Positions 14,935 through 22,055 of a stretch of DNA of 22,055 nt are shown here, piece after piece. The stretch is from Lachnospiraceae bacterium UBA7199 (GTDB lineage: Bacteria > Bacillota > Clostridia > Lachnospirales > Lachnospiraceae): the NCBI GenBank assembly GCA_002490775.1, contig DKUR01000007.1, positions 1 through 22,055 on the forward strand. The letters are read 5' to 3'. The notes below the pieces were generated by a model, which saw only the letters and a program-made list of their open reading frames with translations, ran no database searches and was not told the origin of the DNA. The translations under genes were made by a program, and so were the position numbers. Position 1 is the first letter of the stretch. Each line of letters opens with the position of its first letter.

Positions 14935-15831
14935 ATGATAAAGAATTATTCAACTGATAAGATTTACAAAGAGCTGCAAAAGGTTGGGTATTTCCCAACG
15001 AAACAGATTTCTTTTGCAGTATCCGCAGCGATTAACAATGGTATGCCTGTTTTAGTTGAAGGAGAGCCTGGAGCTGGAAAAACATTTCTTGCAAAATCAA
15101 CAGCAGCAATGCTTGGATTGCCATTGCTACGTGTGCAATTTTACGAAGGACTGACAGCTGATAAGATTCTCTACGACTATGATTATCAAAAACAGCTCTT
15201 AACAATTGAATCTATCAAGACTGCCTTGGAAAACAATCTTTTGGGAAAATCCATCAACGAAGCAATAGAGCTTGCCAAAGACATTGATTTTTATGGAAAA
15301 GACTTTCTAATTCGCCGACCAATATTAGAAGCTTTATCTGGAGAGCAACAATACGTCCTATTGCTTGATGAAGTAGACAAGTCATCGGAAGAGATTGAGT
15401 ATACACTTTTGGAGACTTTGGACGAATTTTCCATAACAATCCCACAACTTGGAACTATCACCTGCCCAAAGGATAAACGTCCTATCGTATTTTTAACTTC
15501 AAACAACTATCGTGAACTGTCCGATGCTTTGAAACGCAGATGTGCTTATCTTTACATACCAAAGAAAACAGAAAGCGAAATGTTTGAAATCTTAAAACAG
15601 GAAGCATCTGCATCTGAGACATTGGCAAAAGGCATTGCAGCCTGCATGAATAAAATTAATCATCTGAATCTAAAACAAAATCCATCCATTGCAGAAGCAA
15701 AGAACTGGATGAGCTATATTCTATCTATGGAAGAAGATGCCGACATTGATTTGTCCCTTTGCATGTTAGTGAAAAATGAAGATGACAGAGACAAGATTAT
15801 TATTTCCGGTGCTTTAGATGAGTTACGTTGA
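14935..15831 (+). CDS. MoxR-type AAA+ ATPase
   Basis: The protein has 298 residues from the ATG at 14935; a TTG at 14920 is the other option, and neither has a close ribosome site. It carries Walker A GEPGAGKT (43-50), Walker B YVLLLDEVDK (140-149), sensor-1 FLTSNN (186-191) and an arginine-finger-type ALKRRC (198-203), the order found in MoxR/RavA AAA+ proteins. These form rings that remodel partners through a vWA protein, and the next gene encodes one. It is the first gene of a three-gene operon after a consensus promoter. The ATG overlaps the stop of a possible 11-codon leader starting with CTG at 14900 (TAATG), which could explain translation without a nearby ribosome site. The family is clear; the cellular process is unknown. 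Confidence 0.88.
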   Translation: MIKNYSTDKIYKELQKVGYFPTKQISFAVSAAINNGMPVLVEGEPGAGKTFLAKSTAAMLGLPLLRVQFYEGLTADKILYDYDYQKQLLTIESIKTALENNLLGKSINEAIELAKDIDFYGKDFLIRRPILEALSGEQQYVLLLDEVDKSSEEIEYTLLETLDEFSITIPQLGTITCPKDKRPIVFLTSNNYRELSDALKRRCAYLYIPKKTESEMFEILKQEASASETLAKGIAACMNKINHLNLKQNPSIAEAKNWMSYILSMEEDADIDLSLCMLVKNEDDRDKIIISGALDELR

Positions 15832-15852
15832 TCGGAAAGGTTGGTACATAAT

Positions 15853-17502
15853 ATGATTATAGATAGTTTATTACACTTTACTACATTTCTGCAAGACAAC
15901 GGATATTCTATCTCTGAAAACAAGATACAGCAGTTCTTTTCCTTTTTTGCGAATCAGAAAGAGTTATCCTATACATCCGAAAGCGATGTGTTATGCGTTA
16001 TGGAAATGATGTTCTGTTCTACTCCGAAAGAAGTAGATTCTTTGCGTACTCTATTTCATATATTTATCAAAAAATACAAGGAGCTCGTGAAAGAAAAGGA
16101 AGACTTTAAAAGTCAAACAGAAAAGATAAAACAAAAAGAAACTGAGTTAGATCAAAAATTACAAAAAATCTCAGATAAAAATGATGCAAAATTACAAAAG
16201 TTAAAAGAAAATAAAGAGAGACTGAAGTCTTCTGTTCAAAATATTTCTGCGCTTTCAAATAAGGATTGGAATTTCCTTAAGAAAAACAAGGATATGTTAA
16301 AAAAAATATCTTTTCAGGAAGACAGCATGAATCAACTGATGAAAGAGTTATTGAATCATACAGAAGATCATTTAGCGGCGGTATCTATAAACTGCGATAC
16401 AAATTTCATCGAAGACATGAAAAAAGCATTAACGAAGGAAGCAGAAAAGAGGGTAATGAATGGTGATTTCAGTCTGTTGCAACAGATGAATGCTCTTATG
16501 GGGATTTTAAAACGATTAAGTAAAAATCTGGAAAAAATATCTGTAAATAAAATTGAGCAGGATATTGAATCCCAGAACAACTGGTTCTGGAGACAAAAGG
16601 AAACCATTGAGAAACAGAAAAATGCACAGAAAAATGAAATGCAGAGAATACAGGATGAACTGTCTCGAATCATGAAAGAAGAACAACAGGGAAGAGTTGT
16701 TTGCAAAGATTACTCTGTTTTTCACAGAAGAGAGTTTACCAACGGAAAGAATGCGGTTTATTCAGACAATGTTTTGGATTATATGACAAAGGAATTTGAA
16801 AATCTTACAAAATCTGACCAGATTGAAATTGAACGCTATCTTAGAAAAAATCTTACAAAATTCCGTACAAAAATGAATCGCAGAATACAAAGCACATCAA
16901 GACATGAGATTGACATACAGACGACCATTCAGAATGCATGCAAAACTGGAGGGTTGCCAATGCAGATTTGCTACAAGGAAAAGAAAAAGAACCGTCCTAA
17001 TCTTGTCATGATTTTAGATGTATCAGGTTCATGCAAGGCTGCATCTTCCATGATGCTCACGTTTATGTATACTTTACAGGAATTATTCCCTGGAGGATGC
17101 CATGCATATGCTTTCGTAAATAGCTTATATGATATATCAGACATCATGAAGGCAAGCAAAATTGAAGATGCCATTGACAATGTATTAAATGCGATACCAA
17201 GACGGGGCGTTTATTCCAATTACTATGCTCCACTAGAGACACTATGGAAAGAGAAGCACAATGTCATTACATCTGACAGTATTGTATTCTTTATGGGAGA
17301 TGCAAGAAACAATGAGAATAAAAGTGGAATTGAATTTCTAAAAAACATCGCAAGAAGAGCGGAATCCTGTTTTTGGCTGAATACAGACAGACTGGAAAAA
17401 TGGGGTACGGGAGATTCTATTGCATATTTATATTCTGAATATGCAAAGATGTATGAAGTACGAAATATTGCAGAGTTGGCAGGGTTTATAGAAAATTTCT
17501 AA
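15853..17502 (+). CDS. CoxE-like vWA domain protein with coiled coils
   Basis: The protein has 549 residues from the ATG at 15853; the TTG at 15841 would overlap the only ribosome-site-like GGAAAGG. Residues about 70-130 and 230-280 are lysine/glutamate-rich and strongly helical, likely coiled coils. Residues about 340-385 (RTKMNRRIQSTSRHEID) match the basic lead-in of CoxE-type proteins. A C-terminal vWA domain follows with the MIDAS motif D389-V-S391-G-S393 and a later Asp in FMGDARNN (D483). The usual MIDAS threonine is not evident; RRGVYSNYYAPL stands in its place. vWA partners of MoxR ATPases deliver or sense substrates, as ViaA does for RavA. It lies 21 bases after the ATPase gene. Role in the pair is inferred. 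Confidence 0.8.
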   Translation: MIIDSLLHFTTFLQDNGYSISENKIQQFFSFFANQKELSYTSESDVLCVMEMMFCSTPKEVDSLRTLFHIFIKKYKELVKEKEDFKSQTEKIKQKETELDQKLQKISDKNDAKLQKLKENKERLKSSVQNISALSNKDWNFLKKNKDMLKKISFQEDSMNQLMKELLNHTEDHLAAVSINCDTNFIEDMKKALTKEAEKRVMNGDFSLLQQMNALMGILKRLSKNLEKISVNKIEQDIESQNNWFWRQKETIEKQKNAQKNEMQRIQDELSRIMKEEQQGRVVCKDYSVFHRREFTNGKNAVYSDNVLDYMTKEFENLTKSDQIEIERYLRKNLTKFRTKMNRRIQSTSRHEIDIQTTIQNACKTGGLPMQICYKEKKKNRPNLVMILDVSGSCKAASSMMLTFMYTLQELFPGGCHAYAFVNSLYDISDIMKASKIEDAIDNVLNAIPRRGVYSNYYAPLETLWKEKHNVITSDSIVFFMGDARNNENKSGIEFLKNIARRAESCFWLNTDRLEKWGTGDSIAYLYSEYAKMYEVRNIAELAGFIENF

Positions 17503-17520
17503 AGAAAAGAGGTATGTCGA

Positions 17521-19764
17521 ATGGATTTTACAAGTTGGGACATCGTAAGAACTGCAATGAAATATGGAAAAATTGAATGTCTGAAGCCAATTCCGAACAG
17601 TGCAGACTACTTCTTCATTTTCCAGAATTCACTCCACAAAAATAAGACTATATATGATGGAACATATAAACTCCGATTTGATGAAGAGGGACAATTAGAA
17701 TTTATAAACGTATCCACAAGCAGTTTGAAAGAATTTGTGACAAACAAGAAGTTGAAATTTAATAATATGCCGCTTTCCACAGAAGCAGAAGAAGAAATGC
17801 ACCGCATCATGAATACAAATAGTGGAATCTGCACCTATTTATATGATAAAAATAGTAAACACATTTATTTATATTTAAAACCAGATGGAAGCAGAACAAA
17901 AATTGGATACATTTATATAAATCACACGATTAAGAAGAAAAAGAGTAACTGTATAACCTCCATTTGGAGATTCATCATAAATCACAACAAGTTTGCCTTA
18001 GAGTGTCAGAATAGAATTAACGATGAATTAAACAAGATTTTTTCTGTATATGATTTGTTTCAGATAAAAGCAAAAACAGAACTGAATATTTATGAGCCAT
18101 CTTTTGTGGAAATCAAATCTAAAAGTAATCTATGCAGGATAAAATTCAAGATGCAGAATCTAAAGCATTTTGTATGTGAAACAACAGAATATACAGAAGA
18201 AGATGTAAAACATGAAGTTGACAATGTTGTGAACTATTGTCTAAACAGTGAAGAATGGAATCATTTCCTGAAAAAACTGATTGCATGTTATCTGGGAGAA
18301 AAGGTTTTATTTACCATTTCAGATAACGTAATATTCGGGAAAAAAGACAATGATATTTCTATCAAATACGGAAAGCTCTTGTTTCATTCCTCTATTCAAA
18401 AGAAAGATTTATGTGATAGAGTGGAAGCTTGCATTGAAAAACATGGTGGTTATGAAAATTTTGAGATGTTGCCAGATTTAGATAGATATCTATCTGTTTC
18501 AGGCTTACTGGAGCATTTGAAAAAGGATTTCTCCGACATTAAGTTTACCAGCAGTTTTTCTATGAATGAAATTGAACCAGATAATTTTCCTGTTCCGTAT
18601 GATGCACTGGTACAGACAAGAAGCACAGTACAGAATCTGACGAATAAACGTTCAGACCTTCTTCTCTATGGAGTCGATTATTCAAAATTATATGATAAAA
18701 AGATTTCTGCCATAATTTATCCGTTTCAAAATGGGAATGTATACATAAAGGATGAATTCGGAGATATCCAGTATAATTCGAGCACAGGAACAATACAATA
18801 TGTAAAGTATACAAAAATATACGAGCAGTTAAAAGAGATTACAAATAGCAAAAACGTAGAAAAGGCGATAGAAGCATTCCAGAGAGTAAGGATTGTTTTG
18901 TCCAAGAACAATGTAAGTATCAGCCTGCATAAGCAAGGACAGATGAATAAAAAGAAAGGCATTCTCTTTGGGAAAGCTGAAGTTTATCTTTCTTTAAAAT
19001 CATCTTCTTTCCCCGCTATCCAAGATACAGTTGAACTGGGAGATTGTATAAATGATTTTGCATCATGGGAAAACAATCTGAACACGAAAGTAGAAGAATG
19101 GCTTGGCAGTATAAAGGAAAAAAAGGCTGCCTATGACAAGGAATTAGACGAGGAAGCAGAGATTATTTGTAAAGATACTCTTACTCTTGCAGTTGCACGT
19201 TTTATCTTTCAAAATCAGAATCACATCACAGAAAATGCAGTTATCCAAGCGATGCGTGGAACGAAAATACAGTTAAATACCACAATTATACATTCAGAAG
19301 GTATGGGGAAGTTTAACGATTGCAAGAAAGAGGAGATAGCAGATGCAGTAGACTATTTGATTCAAAATGATGTTATATACCAGCAACAAAAAAGGGGGCA
19401 GTATGGGACATACTACACACTGAAGCTGGAACGCAACTATAAAAAAGAGGAGTTTAAAACACGAATTAAAAAAGCAGTTGCAAAGAAACAAATATTACCA
19501 GAAGAATCAATTACTGCGGATACAGTATTGAATGATTTCCAATGTTATACATTATTAAAGCAGAACAGAAAGGATGATCTGCAATGGTATGTTTCTTTGA
19601 TGCACTGTTTTGACAATGCTACATTCCTATGTGTACACCATGACGAGTTTGAAGATGCAATGAGGGAATCTCCAGAAGAGATAAAAACACTGCTATCCAT
19701 GAAGCTTGAAACGGAAACAGACAAATTTACAAAGAAAATCTTAAGGCAGATTGTTAAAAAATAA
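17521..19764 (+). CDS. Unknown 747-residue third component of the MoxR-vWA module
   Basis: I do not recognise this protein family. It is large, cytoplasmic (no signal peptide or membrane helix) and rich in Lys, Asn and Ile. Residues 1 to about 500 are mixed alpha/beta with no catalytic motif I can defend. Residues about 515-545 are a charged helix. Residues about 552-640 look like a winged helix: TLAVARFIFQNQ, TENAVIQAMRG, EEIADAVDYLIQND and a wing with QQKRGQYGTYYTLK, similar in outline to RQC-type or other DNA-binding wHTH domains. The start has GAGG nearby and lies 18 bases after the vWA gene, so the three are one operon. By position it should be the client, effector or target-recognition part of the ATPase-vWA pair. 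GC content is among the lowest in the window. Confidence 0.7.
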   Translation: MDFTSWDIVRTAMKYGKIECLKPIPNSADYFFIFQNSLHKNKTIYDGTYKLRFDEEGQLEFINVSTSSLKEFVTNKKLKFNNMPLSTEAEEEMHRIMNTNSGICTYLYDKNSKHIYLYLKPDGSRTKIGYIYINHTIKKKKSNCITSIWRFIINHNKFALECQNRINDELNKIFSVYDLFQIKAKTELNIYEPSFVEIKSKSNLCRIKFKMQNLKHFVCETTEYTEEDVKHEVDNVVNYCLNSEEWNHFLKKLIACYLGEKVLFTISDNVIFGKKDNDISIKYGKLLFHSSIQKKDLCDRVEACIEKHGGYENFEMLPDLDRYLSVSGLLEHLKKDFSDIKFTSSFSMNEIEPDNFPVPYDALVQTRSTVQNLTNKRSDLLLYGVDYSKLYDKKISAIIYPFQNGNVYIKDEFGDIQYNSSTGTIQYVKYTKIYEQLKEITNSKNVEKAIEAFQRVRIVLSKNNVSISLHKQGQMNKKKGILFGKAEVYLSLKSSSFPAIQDTVELGDCINDFASWENNLNTKVEEWLGSIKEKKAAYDKELDEEAEIICKDTLTLAVARFIFQNQNHITENAVIQAMRGTKIQLNTTIIHSEGMGKFNDCKKEEIADAVDYLIQNDVIYQQQKRGQYGTYYTLKLERNYKKEEFKTRIKKAVAKKQILPEESITADTVLNDFQCYTLLKQNRKDDLQWYVSLMHCFDNATFLCVHHDEFEDAMRESPEEIKTLLSMKLETETDKFTKKILRQIVKK

Positions 19765-19777
19765 ACAATATTTGTAA

Positions 19778-19897
19778 TCCACCACCTCTTCTGTATTAGG
19801 CGTTTTGAATCCGACAACGGGTGCATTGGTGCATAATGCAGGCTCTTGTTTTGTGGTTTTTATTGCTGCATTGCTTTATGACAGAAAATTTGAATAA
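19778..19897 (+). pseudogene. Heavy-metal P-type ATPase, C-terminal remnant
   Basis: The frame open from 19778 to TAA at 19895-19897 encodes LGVLNPTTGALVHNAGSC followed by FVVFIAALLYDRKFE. The NPxxGALxHNxGS core is the conserved last membrane helix of Cd/Zn/Co-type P1B ATPases. Nothing of the ATP-binding or transport domains is present, and the frame is closed upstream by TAA at 19775. Only the last 39 codons survive, starting 14 bases after the stop of the three-gene module, so a junction lies between about 19765 and 19790. Confidence 0.6.
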
Positions 19898-19920
19898 GCT
19901 TGAAAAACAGGAGGATACAG

Positions 19921-20886
19921 GTGACAATTAAAGAAGTATGTGAAAAATATGACATTACTGCGAATACGCTCAGATATTATGAGAGAGTCGGTGCGATACC
20001 GCCTGTTTCCCGTACAAAGGGCGGAATCCGCTGTTATACCGATCAAGATGCTGGTTGGGTGGAAAACGCCATCTGTATGCGCAGTGCTGGGCTTTCTGTG
20101 GAAATGCTGTCAGAATATGTGCGTCTGTTCCGAGAGGGAGACAGTACAATTTCTGCAAGGCGGGATTTGCTGGTGGAGGCAAGGAAGGAGATTGCTGCAG
20201 GGCTTAGGAAATACCAAGAAACCATGGACAGGCTGAATTATAAGATTTCTCGGTATAATGAAGCAATTCGGACAGGTGTCCTTAAGTGGGACGAACCAAA
20301 AGAAAGAAGAGATACTCAAATGGAATTTATTACACTAAACAATGGGCTAAGATGCCCAGTTATCGGAATTGGTACTTTTATGTTACAACCCGCTGAAGCA
20401 AAAAACAGTGTCAGGGAAGCCTTGAAAATGGGGTATTCCTGCGTTGATACGGCTGCGGCTTACTGCAACGAACGGGCAGTAGGACGTGGAATAAAGGAAA
20501 GCGGTGTTGCGAGGGAAGATGTTTTCCTTTCCACGAAGCTTTGGCCTTGTGATTATGAAAATGAAAACGCTATAAATGAGACGCTTGAGCGTCTTGGCAC
20601 AGATTACGTTGACCTACTCTATATCCATCAGCCTGCAGGAAATTGGTTGTCTGGCTATCGACTGCTGGAAAAGGCATATAAAGATGGCAAAGCGAAATCC
20701 ATTGGTATTTCCAATTTTGAAGGGCAGTATATTGCGGAGCTAGAGAAAAAATGGGAGGTTGTGCCTCAGTTTATCCAGGTGGAAGCGCATCCGTATTTTA
20801 CGCAGAGTGAACTCCGTATGACACTGGATAAATACGATATTAAGTTGATGAGCTGGTATCCGCTTGGACATTTTGAAACGGAATGA
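19921..20886 (+). CDS. MerR regulator fused to a truncated aldo-keto reductase
   Basis: Translation most likely starts at GTG 19921, six bases after AGGAGG; an upstream TTG at 19900 has no such site. Residues 1 to about 70 are the MerR winged helix (DITANTLRYYERVGAIPPV), and about 75-120 the dimer helix. From residue 134 (MEFITLNNGL) a complete start of an aldo-keto reductase follows in frame, with catalytic D176, Y181, K206 and H236. It stops after SWYPLGHFETE, about 80 residues early, so the NADPH-binding IPKS-type region is lost and the enzyme half is probably inactive. MerR genes next to such reductases are common, so the fusion may have arisen by loss of a stop or be a natural two-domain regulator. 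The truncation looks like a deletion junction before the LysR gene. Confidence 0.75.
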   Translation: MTIKEVCEKYDITANTLRYYERVGAIPPVSRTKGGIRCYTDQDAGWVENAICMRSAGLSVEMLSEYVRLFREGDSTISARRDLLVEARKEIAAGLRKYQETMDRLNYKISRYNEAIRTGVLKWDEPKERRDTQMEFITLNNGLRCPVIGIGTFMLQPAEAKNSVREALKMGYSCVDTAAAYCNERAVGRGIKESGVAREDVFLSTKLWPCDYENENAINETLERLGTDYVDLLYIHQPAGNWLSGYRLLEKAYKDGKAKSIGISNFEGQYIAELEKKWEVVPQFIQVEAHPYFTQSELRMTLDKYDIKLMSWYPLGHFETE

Positions 20887-20914
20887 GTGAAAAACAGAAA
20901 AGATGGTGATTCCA

Positions 20915-21808
20915 ATGTACAATCCAAAGCTTAAAACATTTATCTGTGTGGCAGATGCAGGGAGTTTTAATAAGGCAGCGGAGAAATTGTATATTACACC
21001 TACAGCAGTAATAAAACAGATTAATCTGCTTGAGAATGAACTTGGAGTAAAATTGTTTGAACGGACACACCGTGGATTGCATTTGACGAAATCAGGTATT
21101 TCTCTTTATCAGGATGCAAAGTATATTATTGAATATTGCAGGGATTCTGTTATACGGGCAAAGAATGCTATACAGGAAGATGAGGCAGTTCTACGCATTG
21201 GTACTTCACCTATGACACCAGCACAGATTCTTGTAGAGTTGTGGCCTAAAATTCATGAATATAGTCTGGAAATTAAATTTCAGTTAGTCCCCTTTGATAA
21301 CACGCCTGAGAATACAAGAGAGATTTTGGCGAATTTGGGACAAAATATTGATGTAGTAGCTGGAATTTTTGATGAAATAATGCTTGATTTGCGAAAGTGT
21401 TCAGGATTTGAGATATCAAGAGAGCCGATTTGTTGTGCCGTTTCGATTCATCACCGTCTTGCAGCTAAAAACAGACTTGCGGTTGAGGATTTGTATGGGG
21501 AAAATCTTATGCTGATGCACCGTGGCTGGAATCATTATGTTGATGAACTCAGAGATGATATCTGTGAGAACCATAATGGAATCAATATTGTGGATTTTGA
21601 TTTTTATAATGTAGATATATTTAACCGCTGTGAAAACAGCAATGATATTTTAATGGCAACAAAAGTATGGACGAATGTACATCCGTTGTTAAAAATTATT
21701 CCTGTAGAATGGGAGCATACGATACCATATGGTCTGCTTCACTCACCCAATCCATCTAATATAGTACAGCGTTTTCTTTCTGCAGTACAGAAAACAATGC
21801 AGGATTAA
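20915..21808 (+). CDS. LysR family transcriptional regulator
   Basis: The protein has 297 residues from the ATG at 20915, chosen because MYNPKLKTFICVADAGSF aligns with usual family starts; an in-frame ATG at 20903 is possible. The N-terminal winged helix-turn-helix spans about 1-60 (SFNKAAEKLYITPTAVIKQI, then LGVKLFERTHRGLHLT). The effector-binding domain spans about 88-295. Length is normal and the frame intact. It follows the truncated reductase closely and may have regulated that gene when whole. The last codons and the terminator behind it are duplicated in degenerate form at 11761-11875. Ligand and targets are unknown. Confidence 0.92.
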   Translation: MYNPKLKTFICVADAGSFNKAAEKLYITPTAVIKQINLLENELGVKLFERTHRGLHLTKSGISLYQDAKYIIEYCRDSVIRAKNAIQEDEAVLRIGTSPMTPAQILVELWPKIHEYSLEIKFQLVPFDNTPENTREILANLGQNIDVVAGIFDEIMLDLRKCSGFEISREPICCAVSIHHRLAAKNRLAVEDLYGENLMLMHRGWNHYVDELRDDICENHNGINIVDFDFYNVDIFNRCENSNDILMATKVWTNVHPLLKIIPVEWEHTIPYGLLHSPNPSNIVQRFLSAVQKTMQD

Positions 21809-21880
21809 ATGAGATTACTTATAACCCTTTGGTATAAACCAATGAACAAACTGAAACTTCTTAGGAGGTTTCATTTTTTC
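21764..21880 (+). repeat. Diverged direct repeat, right copy (LysR tail plus terminator)
   Basis: This copy is in place at the end of an intact LysR gene and matches the left copy at 11761-11875. Identity is highest in the first 27 bases (one mismatch) and again in the GGTATAAAC and GAAACTTCTTA blocks. Confidence 0.6.
21852..21879 (+). terminator. Intrinsic terminator of the LysR gene
   Basis: TGAAACTTC (21852-21860) pairs with GAGGTTTCA (21865-21873), including two G-U pairs, around a TTAG loop and is followed by six Ts (21874-21879). Confidence 0.8.
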
Positions 21881-21969
21881 TATAATTATGGAAATGTCGG
21901 ATGCATTTGGTGATTCAAAAATAAAGACAAAATTCTTAAGTGAAGTATCACAGATTGAGCAATAGAAAA

Positions 21970-21999
21970 GAGCAACTGATTTTTATCCATCAGTTGCTC
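21970..21999 (-). terminator. Intrinsic terminator for a minus-strand gene beyond the right edge
   Basis: GAGCAACTGAT (21970-21980) and ATCAGTTGCTC (21989-21999) form a perfect 11-bp stem with an 8-base loop. The T-run (TTTTC) follows only on the minus strand, so it should end a minus-strand transcript coming from the right. Two minus frames close near 21990 and 22010, but under 25 codons are visible, too few to name a gene. Confidence 0.65.
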
Positions 22000-22055
22000 A
22001 AGATGTGATTCTTCATAATTGTACCAAGGTGCGGACTTTTAGCCGATATATATGG

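Noticed and set aside
17521..18200. An E-x-K in FVEIKSK of the unknown large protein as a possible PD-(D/E)xK nuclease site
   Set aside because: No upstream Asp and core strand pattern could be recognised, and lysine-rich proteins give such matches by chance.
21888..21965. A 25-codon ORF (MEMSDAFGDSKIKTKF...) after the LysR terminator
   Set aside because: It has no ribosome site, is very short and lies between two terminators. It may be the last piece of a decayed gene, but nothing supports expression.
1..22055. CRISPR arrays, tRNA or rRNA genes
   Set aside because: No regularly spaced direct repeats, cloverleaf-like sequence or rRNA motifs were seen on either strand by eye.

Overview
The window looks like a chromosomal accessory stretch from a low-to-medium GC gut Firmicute, most likely a Lachnospiraceae-type Clostridium. 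The grounds are strong AGGAGG ribosome sites, some TTG/GTG starts, AraC-controlled GPH-symporter/glycosidase clusters, a MATE pump, an overlapping ECF-sigma/ABC operon and frequent broken gene pieces. This taxonomy is inferred from gene content and style; there is no rRNA or tRNA gene.

Layout. (1) 1-1434: the start of a MATE pump gene (minus strand, cut by the edge), a divergent AraC-type regulator with a clear promoter, and the decayed remnant of a LysR regulator. (2) 1514-8164: a glycoside-use cluster with a divergent AraC regulator, a GPH sugar:cation symporter, a GH78-type alpha-L-rhamnosidase-like enzyme, a 30-residue ORF and a GH3 beta-glycosidase. No enzyme has a signal peptide, so the cluster probably imports a rhamnose-containing glycoside and cuts it in the cytoplasm. 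(3) 11590-8161 (minus): a tightly overlapping operon of ECF sigma factor, six-helix membrane protein, ABC ATPase and ABC-2 permease. Its last stop codon overlaps the GH3 stop.

(4) 11.75-14.8 kb: a junction-rich, mostly AT-rich zone. It holds a LysR 3' tail with its terminator, a secreted Big2-CE1 esterase whose 3' end looks fused to the tail of an IS605-type tnpB, a promoter followed by about 180 nt of consecutive hairpins (a candidate structured RNA of HEARO/omega-RNA type), an OmpR-family response regulator without a kinase, an unidentified gene remnant, and a GNAT acetyltransferase with a palindromic -10 region.

(5) 14.85-19.76 kb: the most interesting unit. One consensus promoter drives three co-directional genes: a MoxR-type AAA+ ATPase, a coiled-coil protein with a CoxE-like vWA domain, and a 747-residue protein of no recognised family with a winged-helix-like segment near its C-terminus. 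The layout matches known MoxR-vWA-partner modules (RavA-ViaA; the predicted vWA-MoxR ternary conflict systems), but the partner is not one I recognise.

(6) 19.78-22.05 kb: the tail of a heavy-metal P-type ATPase, a MerR regulator fused in frame to a truncated aldo-keto reductase, and an intact LysR regulator. The LysR 3' end and terminator are homologous to the remnant near 11.76 kb, so about 10 kb of cargo lies between two diverged direct repeats. The right edge ends in a terminator facing a minus-strand gene outside the window.
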